Assembly (NCBI GenBank): GCA_019925095.2
Contig: CM034392.1
Location: forward strand, 3,169,501-3,233,500
Origin: Dendrolimus kikuchii
Lineage: Eukaryota; Arthropoda; Insecta; Lepidoptera; Lasiocampidae
DNA: 64,000 bases
Reading direction: 5' to 3'
Position 1 is the first letter of the stretch; every line of letters begins with the position of its first letter. The position numbers and the translations under genes are program-made. A model generated the notes under the pieces. That model searched no databases. It saw nothing but the letters and a program-made list of their open reading frames with translations, and was not told the DNA's origin. Below are positions 19,801 through 28,709 of the stretch, in pieces.

Positions 19801-22229
19801 TCACCCGAACAACTACAAACCGCTCATTTTATTACATCAAATTTGCTGTCGATTAGTAAAAAAATCACATTGGAATTCGTTTTTTTTTAATCCGGGCATT
19901 TTAAATTATTCTCAGAAAAATTAACACACAGTAAAGTACACAGTCGTACAGATTTCAAATCTAAAAATTTACTGTCGATCAGTGAAAATCGCATGATCCC
20001 GAACAAAAAGACAAGAAATCTAAAAAAAAAATTATATCGTGTCTCTATCCTATCGTATATATAGTCTATTCCAGTTGGTTTTTTTTTAATAGCTTCAATG
20101 TACACACACGGCATGTTTAGAATTTTATAATAAGTATTATAGATAATAAACACAAATAAAATAATGTTTAAAATAATGTCGTGCAGTTTATTTATATTTT
20201 TTACTTTACCAGATGGTATAGCTTTCTTGTATTTTCCTGGCTTCCGAGCATCTTTATGCTTGAGTATGAAAGGTCTCTCCTGACCTAGGGATATTGAAGC
20301 AATGGGGTAACTGGGGTCTAGGTCTGGCTCGTTATCTCTATGTTCGCCCATATGATCGGAACCATTTCTGTACCTAGAAGTCAAAATAAATTATGCTCTG
20401 TGATAAAATCCTTTTTAAAAATTGATTATGCAAAGAAATATTCTAGCTATGTCATCAAGTATTCTTATAGAGCTATATATAGTATATATGGTGTTGCCAA
20501 CACGTTGCTACTTCTGAGGAATTCATAGATACATAAAATTCCGCTTATCACCATTACCAGCGGTAATATCACAAACGTTAACGGGGTTATCCCTGTCATC
20601 ATACCCAGGTAGATACTCAAATTCACATTTGTACATGAGAAAGTTAATAGCAGCGAATGTTAGAAAAACGACAGTAAAAAAAAACGAGGGGAAAGAATTC
20701 TGTGTACTCATAAAAAACAACGCAAGATAATAGAAATTATTCCAGAAGCAATGTCATGGTAGCGTAATGACTAGAGCACACGTCCCAAACTGAAAGGGTT
20801 CGGGTTAGAATCCTGGCCGGAACGCATGCAACACTTAGGCAGTTTTCTGACCTAATGTGGCATATTGTTACAATTATCATCGGTTATCTCTATGTGCAGG
20901 TTTGCGTAACCGATATGTCAAACCTACCAAGCCGCCATGGACAAGCGTGGCGAGTGTAGTGTCCGTTCCGCGCGTAATGTGAGGTCCGAGCCCAGCTGTA
21001 GGGTATTTATGAGCTGTTATTATATAATGTCGAAATAAGATCATTTATCCAGCACAAAATTATTCTTACTTATTAACTAAAACGAAGTCATACTTGACAC
21101 CCTTCAACTTGAATAGGAAATCTCTTAAAGCGAAGACGGGTGCAGGCCACGGCAACGCCGGTACCGTTATGTTAGAGTACGTATAAGTTATAACAGGGTC
21201 TCCGTAAGCAACTTGTAAGCGTGGCAAGGGATATATTTTTCCAAATACCCTGTAACAAAAATCCTTTCAGTTACAATTATTTTTAAACGAATTGATAAGC
21301 TATAAACGTGACATAGAAATCAACACAATGCGATAAATTTTTGGATTACAATTTTTTAGTGAATATAACTGATTTTATACAAATTAATGTCTTGGCTCGT
21401 AGACCAGCTTCAAAATTCCCAGGACCAAACTAAACCTGATTTTAATTAATATACCAAATTAGATTATTACACAGAAAAAATAAATTTATTTCAAATCATT
21501 TTAAATACAATTTAGTTAAACTTTGCTACATAATAAAACTACGTTTTAACGGTTTTAAGCGCGGTAATTTATTTGATTTTGGTTTTTCCGACGTTTCGGC
21601 CACTTTTCAGTGGCCGTGATCACGGAAGACGAAGATGTCAAGTGTCAACGAGTATAGTTAAAGTTTTTATTAATTAAGTTATTTAACCTACCGCCAACTT
21701 GTTCATTTTAGTAGTTTTATTATGTATACAAGTCGCGAAAACTTAAGAAAATATTATGTAAACTTTGTTTTAACAGTTGTCAGGTAGTAGGGTTTTTGCT
21801 AGCCTGAATGGTTGCAACCCGTGGTATAGAGTATACCGCTCTAACGGCCTTGAGTTGTCCTCCGGTGCTTTCGGCATCAGTGTCTAATTTAAGTTTCAAT
21901 CCCCCTTTGAGGCCGGCAATGCATGAACAACGCCTTTGATGTTATAAACTATAGATTACTGTAACTAGTTTCCATTAGGTGGGCCGTCTGCCCGTTTGGT
22001 TTTTTGCAGCAGGAACAAAAAAAATATAGGTAGGTAACCGTAAAATATATTTTACTTACTTTATTTTTGCCAAATCACCTGTAAAATATTCAAGTGTGTC
22101 TTCGAGCTCAAGAAAAAGATTTCGAGCAACTGACACTGGTATTGGAACACAATATTCTAAATCCAAACCTTCTTCTTTGATCGATTTCCACATAATTGAA
22201 TTTCCATTAATTTCCTTTAATTTCTCCAT
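10703..22229 (-). CDS. ALKBH2: ALKBH2: Fe(II)/2-oxoglutarate DNA dealkylase, 4 exons
   Basis: A nuclear DNA repair dioxygenase that removes methyl groups from 1-methyladenine and 3-methylcytosine in double-stranded DNA. Coding exons on the minus strand are 22229-22060, 21249-21070, 20373-20210 and 10842-10703. All junctions have GT/AG ends and matching phases, giving 217 residues (human about 260, with a longer N-terminus). Visible signatures are the iron ligands H128 and D130 in EHRD, the distal H194 in WYHSLP, and R206 and R212 in GPRINLTFR for 2-oxoglutarate. K-VFG-K at 57-61 corresponds to the hydrophobic wedge that separates ALKBH2 from ALKBH3. An in-frame stop directly precedes the ATG. 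Intron 3 is about 9.4 kb and contains the entire IFT70 gene on the opposite strand. Confidence 0.92.
10941..10954 (+). promoter_or_regulatory. Candidate RFX X-box in the IFT70 promoter
   Basis: GTTACCATGCCAAC matches the ciliary X-box pattern (two six-base half sites separated by two bases) at all but one constrained position. It lies 79-92 bp before the IFT70 start codon, where RFX-type sites occur in ciliary genes of flies and worms. Binding is inferred. Confidence 0.55.
11033..11086 (+). CDS. IFT70: IFT70 exon 1
   Basis: A 54-bp coding exon followed by GTAAGG. Its 18 residues match the family N-terminus and it joins exon 2 in phase 0 (...IYTM | IKESRFEDAIKTL...). Confidence 0.88.
11033..19129 (+). 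CDS. IFT70: IFT70 / TTC30 intraflagellar transport protein, 2 exons
   Basis: Component of the IFT-B complex that carries cargo along the ciliary axoneme; it wraps around IFT52. Coding exons are 11033-11086 (18 codons, ending at a GTAAGG donor) and 17195-19129, joined in phase 0 to give 662 residues, close to the ~665 of vertebrate TTC30 proteins. The first exon supplies MDYMQIKDGQYTKTIYTM, matching the conserved IPDG(Q/E)(F/Y)T...IY start of the family. The rest is a run of TPR-type helical repeats with the strongly conserved RAGLSLLGYCYY, FEKLHFLLQQDPFPPETF, LANLCVSYIMTSQNEEAE and CAKGNYEFGISRVIKSLEPF. The large exon is open further 5' than its first internal ATG because it starts at a splice site. 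The whole gene sits inside ALKBH2 intron 3, antisense to it. Confidence 0.95.
11440..11745 (+). repeat. Family A repeat in IFT70 intron 1
   Basis: Near-complete, moderately diverged copy of the ~310-bp family A repeat. Confidence 0.8.
11924..12024 (+). repeat. Family K repeat fragment
   Basis: About 100 bp (GACATTTTCGTGGTC ... GAGGAACGCGCCCC) matching, in reverse orientation, the element at 44867-45115, and more distantly 32478-32732. Confidence 0.6.
12025..13955. other. Intron sequence, nothing recognised
   Basis: Part of IFT70 intron 1. AT-rich, with no exon, repeat copy or long frame with coding character. Confidence 0.5.
13956..14400. other. GC-rich island inside IFT70 intron 1
   Basis: A locally GC-rich stretch full of GAGTGC/CTCGCG-type words (for example near 14010-14060 and 14260-14310) in AT-rich surroundings. 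No coding frame was recognised. It may be a decayed mobile element. Confidence 0.35.
14437..14765. mobile_element. hAT-like miniature element
   Basis: A 329-bp element with short terminal inverted repeats (CAGTGGCGG ... CCGCCTCTG), flanked by similar 8-bp sequences (CATAACAC / GCTAACAC). Terminal CAGTGGCGG and 8-bp duplications are typical of hAT elements. A 127-codon open frame over it is not considered a gene. Confidence 0.6.
14766..15589. other. Intron sequence, nothing recognised
   Basis: IFT70 intron 1, AT-rich, no exon or repeat copy identified. Confidence 0.45.
15590..15832 (+). repeat. Retroposon end of the lepidopteran 'GCGACTTCATCCGCGTGG' type
   Basis: Begins with a GCGACTTCATCCGCGTGG-type head and ends with ...AAACAGACACTTCAG and a T-rich tail. 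Related heads occur at 31759 and 62664. Only general resemblance is claimed. Confidence 0.45.
16023..16173 (+). mobile_element. Family B LINE 3' end
   Basis: 5'-truncated copy of the LINE terminus (GATGTCAGGAGCCTTAAG ... GAAGTTATGTGTG) in IFT70 intron 1, with a degenerate tail. Confidence 0.75.
16386..16634 (-). repeat. Family A repeat
   Basis: A diverged, partly deleted minus-strand copy, ending at CGACAGGCCG, in IFT70 intron 1. Confidence 0.7.
16645..16870 (+). repeat. Family E SINE, diverged
   Basis: Contains the TTTAGGCAGTTTTCTGA...GGAAAACATCGT...AACCTGCA...CGCCATGCATAAG path shared with the family E SINE copies near 20.9, 56.5 and 61.7 kb. The tRNA-like head is missing. Confidence 0.6.
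17195..19129 (+). CDS. IFT70: IFT70 exon 2 (TPR body)
   Basis: Starts after a pyrimidine-rich TTTCTATTTCAG acceptor and runs open for 644 residues to TAA. It encodes essentially the whole TPR superhelix and the conserved C-terminal half of the protein. Confidence 0.96.
   Translation: MKESRFEDAIKTLNDAMNFNPNRAGLSLLGYCYYRTQAFVEAANCYEQLSAMHPDIPEYKLYFAQALYEASMYDESYKVTMQITAPELERKVVKLQSAIKYGEDDTVTAKGLVDSYPHEDPDKDINLGCLLYKENQFEDALHKFSRSLNVLGFNAHLHYNVALCYFRLKEYPQALKHITLVIEKGIRDHPELAVGMQAENSEVKSVGNTLTLHETALTEVFNLKAAIEYQLKNMEAAREALSDMPPRHEHELDAVTLHNIALTYIDVKPTDGFEKLHFLLQQDPFPPETFANLLLLYCKFEYFDLAADVLAENAQFTYKYLTPYLYDFLDAIITSQTSPEEAFQKYEDIASKHAEQLRKLTKVVQESRSQGDNDQVKKAVIEYEEALERYIPVVMAQAKIYWDMENYGQVEKIFRKSVEFCNESDVWRLNVAHVLFMQESKYKEAASFYEPIVKKQYDNILDVSAVVLANLCVSYIMTSQNEEAEDIMRKIEKEEEQQIFEDPQKKFYHLCIVNLVIGTLYCAKGNYEFGISRVIKSLEPFNKRLGTDTWFYAKRCFLSFLENLAKHLIVVKDNTIKDCLLFLEGCETYGRRVSTVIESPFQEEDANTKAKQTVTYEARLLRYMFYKLRNIDDSVTINKYEDLK
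19220..20147 (+). repeat. Family G repeat region, composite
   Basis: It opens with GATATGCCCGCGACTTTGTCC, has CGGGATTTCC(G)GGAC, and ends in TTTTTTTTAATAGCTTCAATG...ACGGCATGTTTAGAATTTTATAA. The same order appears at 34951-35342 and 49156-49693. The middle (about 19380-19790) is not obviously part of it. It abuts the donor side of ALKBH2 exon 3. Confidence 0.5.
20210..20373 (-). CDS. ALKBH2: ALKBH2 exon 3 (iron-binding HxD)
   Basis: Encodes YRNGSDHMGEHRDNE...PIASISLG...FILKHKDAR, the core of the double-stranded beta-helix with the first two iron ligands. Ends with phase 1 at TCTG|GTAAAG. Confidence 0.93.
20757..21012 (+). repeat. Family E tRNA-derived SINE
   Basis: Starts with a tRNA-like head (GGTAGCGTAATGACTAGAGCA, then GGGTTCGGGTTAGAATCC) and continues into the ...CAAGCCGCCATGGACAAGCG... 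body. It lies in ALKBH2 intron 2. Confidence 0.75.
21070..21249 (-). CDS. ALKBH2: ALKBH2 exon 2 (wedge and nucleotide-recognition lid)
   Basis: Encodes VFGKIYPLPRLQVAYGDP through KYDFVLVN. The F of VFG corresponds to the residue that intercalates into DNA in the human enzyme. Confidence 0.93.
21530..21780. repeat. Dispersed repeat fragments in ALKBH2 intron 1
   Basis: Holds the short segment TTAACGGTTTTAAGCGCGG...TTCCGACGTTTCGGCCACTTTTCAGTGGCCGTG (partly inverted-repeated). Portions recur at 40365-40420 and 60905-60970, and the phrase around TATACAAGTCGCGAAAAC recurs inverted near 40375. Confidence 0.4.
21781..22015 (+). repeat. Family A repeat, old copy
   Basis: A strongly diverged family A copy lacking its first ~80 bp, in ALKBH2 intron 1. 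Confidence 0.65.
22060..22229 (-). CDS. ALKBH2: ALKBH2 exon 1
   Basis: ATG at 22229, preceded immediately by an in-frame TAA. It encodes 56 residues to ...DTLEYFTGDLAKI and ends in phase 2 at AA|GTAAGT. EYFTG is shared with vertebrate ALKBH2. Confidence 0.9.
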
Positions 22230-22655
22230 TTATTTGTAAAATAGCACTTTTCTGTAATATTTTTTAAATAATATGGCAACTTTCATAAAAAAGAACTTCA
22301 AAATGACAGCTCGTAATTGGATTCTAAAATAAATTTCTAAATAAAAAAAATATCATTTGCTTACAATTTATAGTAAGTATTTAAATGTTATATGTAAAAC
22401 AATTGTTTTTACCTTGATAAAGGATAGATGTTTATTCATTGTTAAAATTGGGTAGGTACCGACCAAACTTTGGTACCAAATCGTTCAGCATGACGTTTCA
22501 AACCGACAACTAAGAACTCAGTGTTGCTTACTTTATAACACATTCCATTAACATGTGGCCATTAAAAGATAATTTGAAGAATAAAATATAAATCTTTATT
22601 ATCGAAAATAATACCTATAAAAACTTAAAATTTCTAGAAATTCATAAACGACGTA

Positions 22656-22824
22656 TTAGTGCGGGTGACTTGCTCTCATAACAATATTTTTGTTTGACTG
22701 CATGAAGTTTTTAAAAGCACTAGAATCTGTTAGAAATCTTTCCGTTGATATTGAGTTATTTGCATTCCAATACTGGTTACGCAAAGTTTCTATTGAAGAT
22801 GCGCTATGTACGAGAGTTCTCGAA
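22656..22824 (-). CDS. Coiled-coil gene, exon 3 (predicted C-terminus)
   Basis: A strong acceptor (TTCTTTTATTTCAG) precedes a 56-codon frame ending MRASHPH stop. The phase fits a GTATAA donor at 23338 exactly. Supported by splice logic only. Confidence 0.55.
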
Positions 22825-25095
22825 CTGAAATAAAAGAATAACTTGTTGAAATGCACATCTTATCTTTTATAATATCCTACCCAAATAATGGAACCGTAAA
22901 AAGAAACACCAAGGACGGATTAGGTATAATTATAATTGTTGTCTATGTCAGCATTCCGCAAAGTATGTACCGCGGCACACTGGTGTACCGTGGTCATAAA
23001 TTAATTGGTGTGCCTCGGAAAAATAAGGTTATGCTGCAATTTAAACTTTAGGTTTGTTGATTTATAATAAATATTGTTTCGAAGAGTAATAAATAAATGT
23101 TGATTAATATTACTTAAAAAAATGATTTTTATTTGTGATGTACCTCCAAAAATTTTCGTTTTCCTAGATGTACCTTGAACACAAAAAGTTTGCGGAACAC
23201 TTGTCTATGTAACTATGTCACTGACATGCTTTTAAAATTATATATTATAAACTTTGGAGGGAAGACGAAAAAGGGGAAAATAAATATTTTAACATATTAT
23301 TTCTATCAAATTCAAAATGTATGATATGTCGTTATACCTAGAAAAATCTAAGAGGCAATCCTTATCATGATATACGGAATATTCTCTGATTCTCCTTATC
23401 GTGTCACCGTTATCAAAATCAGACTCATAATCATATTCATACAATTTTTCAATAATACCATCCTTATCTTTAACTGTCCATATACATTCGCCTGGAAGCC
23501 CTTTGAGTTTTGGTGCATCCGAGACTAATGGTACTAGGCAATCTTCTTGGAGTATATCACTTACAAGGCCATTGCCATATCTTGGCCAGCTTCTGGTGGT
23601 ACTTATTTCTACGCCAGACTGCCTAGAAAACTGCCATACTGACTTCGTTGTTGCTGGACTTTTACATTTATGAAGAAACTTTTCTATCTCCGAATTGACA
23701 TCAGAATTTAAAAGGTTTTCTCTAGTTTTCACAACAAAGCGACTGCAATAAGCTTTTAAATCTTTATCTTTGGACTTAAAAACCTCCTTCAATAACTCCA
23801 TTAGGTTTTTTTCAGCATTTTCCTTTTCTTTAGTTAATTTCGTGATACGCGATTTCAAAAACATGTTCTCTTGACTTGTTACTAAGTACAATTGTTGGAA
23901 ACTAATGTATCTAGTTTTATTATCTTTTATTTGCTTCTGAGTTTCTTCTATATGTTGGACTAGCCTGGTTTTCGCCATACTTTCAAGCTGATATTGTGTG
24001 CAAATGTTTTTATTTTCATGAATAGCTGCTATAAGGAGCTGGCCTAACTTTTTTCTTTCCATGCTAATTTCTTTTAATTTTTGCAAAAGTGATAAATTAA
24101 TTGCTCTATTGAGGGACTCTTGTGGCCTGCTCACATATCGTAAGAACATTTTCAACTTCAGAATTTTTTTTTTTAATTTCACCAATAATGTTTTTAAGTA
24201 TTTGAGCATGGCTACATTGAAAAAAATGGCGGTTAATTTAAAATATCGCCAAATTTTTACTAGTATTAATTTATAATTCAAGCTGCTTTTCATATATGAA
24301 ATAATTTCCTTTTTTCTGTTATACAGTGATACTACCAGTGCTCCAGCACCAAACATAACACATTGCCACACCATTGTTTGTTGTTCTTTTGCAGCTTTTA
24401 TGTCATTTACTCGACTCTTTTGTTCCACAATGTTTGCTTTTGACAAATTCTTGAAGTATAAATCGAATGGCTTGATGTTAAAATCTAAAAAAGAAAATAT
24501 GTTGTTATTCACAAATGAACTACTTTAGTTTCAATAAATCTACATATGTAGTTGTTAGAAAGGCATAACCACCATATTCAGATAATGGTGCGTCACCTTA
24601 TATGCTGGTACTGAGAATATTTAATATATATAAAATGAACAATATTGTTTATTATATAGGATAAACTATACCATTCTTGACACCCCAAATAATTGATAAT
24701 TTATTGCAGATGTTAAAAAAATCTTATCATTTTTTAGCCATATAATAATAGAGTAACATATAACAATAATATTAATACAATCATTGTAAGGCTTCAAAAA
24801 AAATTAAGATTTCTGTTTTTGATATAATAATATGGGCCAATCATTGTACTGCGGTGCCAACAATATCATAATTTCCCCCACATCAATTTTAAAACTAACA
24901 TATATGTACTACTACAAAAAAAAAATCCTCATCAACAATGGTGATTACTAGTAATAATTATATAATTTACAATATACTACCTAAAACATCCTCCAGATCA
25001 ACTTCCTTCCTTCTCTTGAAGTAGAAATCTAAAGAGCACATTGCAACCCACATTGCTATAGCCATTCCAACAAGCCACTTTAATGCAATAAACAT
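22656..25095 (-). CDS. Unrecognised membrane-anchored coiled-coil protein, 3 exons
   Basis: I do not recognise this family. Exons on the minus strand are 25095-24981, 24484-23338 and 22824-22656, giving 476 residues with phases matching at both junctions. Residues 1-22 (MFIALKWLVGMAIAMWVAMC) form an N-terminal membrane anchor or signal anchor, followed by basic FKRRK. A second hydrophobic stretch (VWQCVMFGAGALVVSLY) lies near residue 70. Then comes a Lys/Glu-rich, probably coiled-coil region from about 130 to 260, and an acidic C-terminal part with EKLYEYDYESDFDNGD. If the last intron is retained, the protein ends at a stop at 23289 instead (436 residues). It is in the same orientation as its neighbours COA8 and ALKBH2. 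Confidence 0.75.
23338..24484 (-). CDS. Coiled-coil gene, exon 2
   Basis: A long open exon starting after CTTTTTTAG, encoding the second hydrophobic segment and the coiled-coil body. The frame stays open to 23289 if the donor at 23337 is not used. Confidence 0.82.
24658..24890. mobile_element. Family L miniature element in an intron
   Basis: Bounded by AAACTATACCATTCTTGACACC on the left and GGTGCCAACAATATCATAATTTCCCC on the right, an imperfect terminal inverted repeat. Related ends occur near 36079/36787 and 37126/37838. Confidence 0.5.
24981..25095 (-). CDS. Coiled-coil gene, exon 1 (membrane anchor)
   Basis: ATG at 25095; 38 codons plus one base to a GTAGTA donor. An ATG five bases upstream is out of frame. 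Confidence 0.7.
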
Positions 25096-25616
25096 TTCAT
25101 ATAAAAATTATGTCCCAATATATTTTAAAAATCTCTAAATAACACTGAAAATGTACAAGGAATTTATTAAAACCATCTAATATTAACATAATTTATTTTA
25201 TTTATTATAAAATGTATGACATATTGTGACATTTTCACAGAACATAAATATTTTTTTATTTTTTATTTTCTCAGATGGCCTGATTCTTTTAATAAAATTA
25301 GAGGTATTTATTGTTACAATAATTTAGTTATGAATTATAATTATTTTGCCTGGAGTTTAGAAAGTAATTGCTTTAGATTGGTTCTCTAGACACATAACTT
25401 TTTAGAGAAATGTGATGAATGAGGTAAATGATATTTACTAAATACAAAGTCCGTGTGAAGTCTACATTATAATAAAAAAAAAACATTTTATGTTGCAAGA
25501 AATGTTTTCTAATTTTTGCTGGAATTCAAAATAATCCAAATTCTTGGAACAAAATTGTCTTGTCTATTTCAAATCCTATTGAAATCTTAAAATGTATCTC
25601 ACTTTTCATTACATAT
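25096..25616. other. Intergenic between COA8 and the coiled-coil gene
   Basis: AT-rich, no repeat copy recognised. It must contain the COA8 3' end and the promoter of the coiled-coil gene. Confidence 0.5.
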
Positions 25617-25823
25617 TCAATCTTTAATTCTACATAATTTCCTAATTTTAACTTGCATTGCTAGACCTAATAATGTGATATTCTTTTTATACCAATCAAT
25701 ATTGTATTGTATATGTGTTTTCCAATTTTTGTCTAAAAATCGTTTGTAAAATACACTCATTTCATCAGCAGTTAAATTTTGCTTTCCTTCTGGCAAGTGC
25801 TTTTTAAGGTATTCTTCTCTTTC
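25617..25823 (-). CDS. COA8: COA8 exon 2
   Basis: Begins after AATGTTGCAG with GAAAGAGAAG and ends ...CRIKD stop. Contains the YNIDWYKKN block. Confidence 0.9.
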   Translation of the reverse strand, partial: EREEYLKKHLPEGKQNLTADEMSVFYKRFLDKNWKTHIQYNIDWYKKNITLLGLAMQVKIRKLCRIKD

Positions 25824-26580
25824 CTGCAACATTAATATAAATAATGTTAGGGTTATTTGAGTTAATTCACAATACACACAATAATATGAACAAGTTCTTT
25901 GACTTGAAAGATAATTAAGTATACTACAAATTGCCAACTTTTAAAAAAGGAAATAAATCTAGTAAATGGTACTAAATGGTGCCAATAAGTCCATATTAAA
26001 TAAAATATTCCAGGTCAATTTCAATTTAATTTCAAAATAGATGGAGTGTAAACAAACATGCCAAAATTATAAATAGTGCGTTATTATGTTCCACTTACTC
26101 TTATGACTCTTGCTTAGCTTAGGGATATAGAATATGTCTTTGTCTGCCGATTATTATCATTGATATTATATGATAAGTTGGGGTGACAATAAATATATTG
26201 CTATAGTACTTTTAATTGATTAAAGATCTTAAATATATGATAAAGAAGGCGTTGAAATAATAAGTACGCCCAAATGTTACATAAATTCTTACGTTAAAAA
26301 ACCGCAAATTGTGCTGCGTCCAAAAGTTCTGGTTCCATTCCTGTACCTCCAATCTTAGCTCCCTATACTTCTTTTCTAATTCAGTTTCATTCGAAGGCTC
26401 TCTGAATACTATTCTTCTCAAATTCGACACGGGATCTGGAGGTCCAACCATGTCACTGGTAATTTTCTTAGGATTCGGTATCTGTGCTAATTTTCCATCT
26501 GGTGCTGTGTTAATATACCTCCCTAAGAGAAATATAGGGGTTATGTGCCTATCCTTAGTAACAATTCTAAACGATTTCAT
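25617..26580 (-). CDS. COA8: COA8 (APOPT1): cytochrome c oxidase assembly factor, 2 exons
   Basis: A mitochondrial matrix protein needed for assembly and stability of respiratory complex IV. Exons are 26580-26293 and 25823-25617, joined in phase 0 (...NLRFFN | EREEYL...) to give 164 residues. Family marks are DMVGPPDPVSNLR, the LR-E-QEWNQNFW block in exon 1, and MSVFYKRFLDKNWKTHI and YNIDWYKKN in exon 2. The basic, hydrophobic N-terminus (MKSFRIVTKDRHITPIFLLG) suits a mitochondrial targeting sequence. It is slightly shorter than the human protein. The next gene to the right, MIC10, is divergent and also mitochondrial. Confidence 0.92.
26293..26580 (-). CDS. COA8: COA8 exon 1
   Basis: ATG at 26580 through AAC|GTAAGA. 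Contains the targeting sequence and the QEWNQNFW block. Confidence 0.9.
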
Positions 26581-26729
26581 GATTTTAAGTTATTTATCAC
26601 GTCCATAACTTGAAAAGTTACTGTTTTGAATGTTGAACATAGATCAACTTGTTGAACCATAGACAGTATAGTACATACTAATGTCAAAAAGTCAGTAGCG
26701 ATACTGTCAAAATCAGCTGTTGAGGCCTT

Positions 26730-27049
26730 ATTATTTATTTCGGTTTATGGCTTGGCAGCTAGGCCTTTAAGCCAGATCTTAGTTTACAATATAGTTTCTT
26801 CATTTCCCTAAGCCTATGTGTAGCACAGCTGAACTGTAAGTAATCAGCTAGTGCCATTCAACGGAGTTCTTGTGACAACTCAAAAAGCCACATTTGACTA
26901 TACAGTTCGTATTTCTCACAAAACACATAATTACTACTCAAAAACTATCAATATCCTACAACTATTGTTCATTTTAGAGTAATTTTACACATTTTTAGAA
27001 AATAAAACTGCACAGCACAACATCTCCTTTCAGTTCCCACCAAAAACTC
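26730..27049 (-). repeat. Family C SINE with perfect target duplication
   Basis: A 320-bp retroposon flanked by a perfect 13-bp duplication (CTGTTGAGGCCTT at 26717-26729 and 27050-27062). In its own direction it starts GGAGTTTTTGGTGGGAAC and ends in an AAATAAATAA-type tail. It lies about 140 bp before the COA8 start codon, in the COA8-MIC10 interval. A fragment of a second copy follows at about 27085-27120. Confidence 0.85.
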
Positions 27050-27567
27050 CTGTTGAGGCCTTCTGAAGTTGAAATACAGATTTTTTATGTTTATGGCTTA
27101 GCAACTAGGCTTTTAAGTTCGAAGTTCAAATAGTACCAGGTAAAGTCCGCGCCACGAAAAAAGTACCACAGGCTATATTCAACCCTGCCAGAGTAATTTG
27201 TTGCTAATGCGTTATTTAATGTCGATAATCACTGAATATTAAATACAAAATATTCCATAATTGAAGCTGTGAAATTTCCGACTTCACGAACAAATAGATA
27301 TATAATAAAATATAACAACAATACTCTTTACTATACACCAACAAAAAAACAGTAACACATTTTTATATCATAAATTTAGAAGGTAGTAGTACAATGGGCG
27401 GCGTTAATGCTAAAGCATTCTCTTCCAGGCAACTTCTCAGGCAATATAATTTATCAATTCCTTTATTTTCCGTAGGACTTCTATCGCGGACTTTATCAGA
27501 TGCGTTAAAATACGAAAAAGCTTTTATCCTCCTGACGCCCAGGTTATGCAACGATTTCTTGAAGTAA

Positions 27568-28624
27568 ACGCCCAACGTCCTTAAAAAAGGTATCAGTGGC
27601 GAAAACCCAAGACTTCGAGCTTTAAATTTTTTTACCGTACAGTAATCGCACAAGTATGATATTTTTTTCTTAAAAGAGGTGAACGAGGAGAAACAAAAAA
27701 AGGACAAAAATAGATTACTTTTAGGTAGGCCTTTCTGTCAAAAGCACTAGACTTCAAACAAAAAACTTTTACATCATTTTTCAACTACCTTCGAAAATAT
27801 TAAATAAAATTAAACTTAAACACCAATTTAATAACAAAAAATCCTTTAAAATTGAGAGAACCATTTATTTTATTAATATTTATTTAAAACATTAGAAACA
27901 ATCATGATAGTCTTTATTAACCCAAAGGTCTATTAAAAGGTCTTAAATTTTGAATTATGATAATTTTCACTATAACTCAGATCCATAGAGAGTTTTGCTG
28001 TAAACAGCAAATATAGTATATAAGCACCTATTTTTTAAGCATATGAACACAAATCATAAAGATTTTATGAATAAATTAAGATTAATTTTCACACTCGACG
28101 ATCTTGTTACACGTTACTTGGTCACAAATAAATAAAACTTTAAACATCTGTTTGGTTACACTACTTAATAGAAATGCGATAAATTGAAACTAGCACCAAT
28201 GCCTGAAGTTTGGTTACTTAATATACCTTGGCTGTTTATTTTATGAAATTGGATTTGGTGCTAGGCTATTATCACTATTCCATTGAAGTACTTTTTTAAG
28301 GACCGTGTGCGCTAGGACCATTAGAATGTAAACATCAAAAACTTCCAATAAATACGATTAAACTTAAAATCTGTTTCTTCTCTTATAAAATTGTTCTTCT
28401 GTATTTGATAATCTTTTTTTCAGTTTTGAAAAAATTTCGAAACATCTCGTGATTTATATCAGTTGTCAAAATATTTGTTAATTGTCAAATGTCATGTTAA
28501 TTTTTCCGCTGCCTGAATTATGTAAAAGTGTGTTTAGATTTTATTTATTTTATTTCTATAAAAGCTTAGGCTACAAAAATATAAGTTCACATTTCTTTAC
28601 ATTTAGAACAAAAACCAACTAAAA
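27568..28624. other. Intergenic upstream of MIC10
   Basis: AT-rich; no repeat copy or exon recognised. The MIC10 promoter and 5' UTR lie at its right end. Confidence 0.5.
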
Positions 28625-28709
28625 ATGGCTAAAGGAAAGAAGGAGGATGCCGACGATACCTACTCGGCGAAACTGGACATGTGTCTTACCGACGGTATTG
28701 TAAAAACAG
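28625..28709 (+). CDS. MIC10: MIC10 exon 1
   Basis: ATG in AAAAATGGCT; 28 codons plus one base to ACAG|GTAAAA. Confidence 0.93.

Noticed and set aside
23289..23337. Stop at 23289 as the only C-terminus of the coiled-coil gene
   Set aside because: A phase-compatible donor and a strong downstream acceptor with an open exon make splicing to 22824-22656 more likely. Both are kept as alternatives.
27363..27707. 114-codon minus-strand frame upstream of COA8
   Set aside because: No family resemblance, and it overlaps a competing small frame on the other strand. Neither could be supported as a gene, so only the plus-strand frame is listed as a lead.
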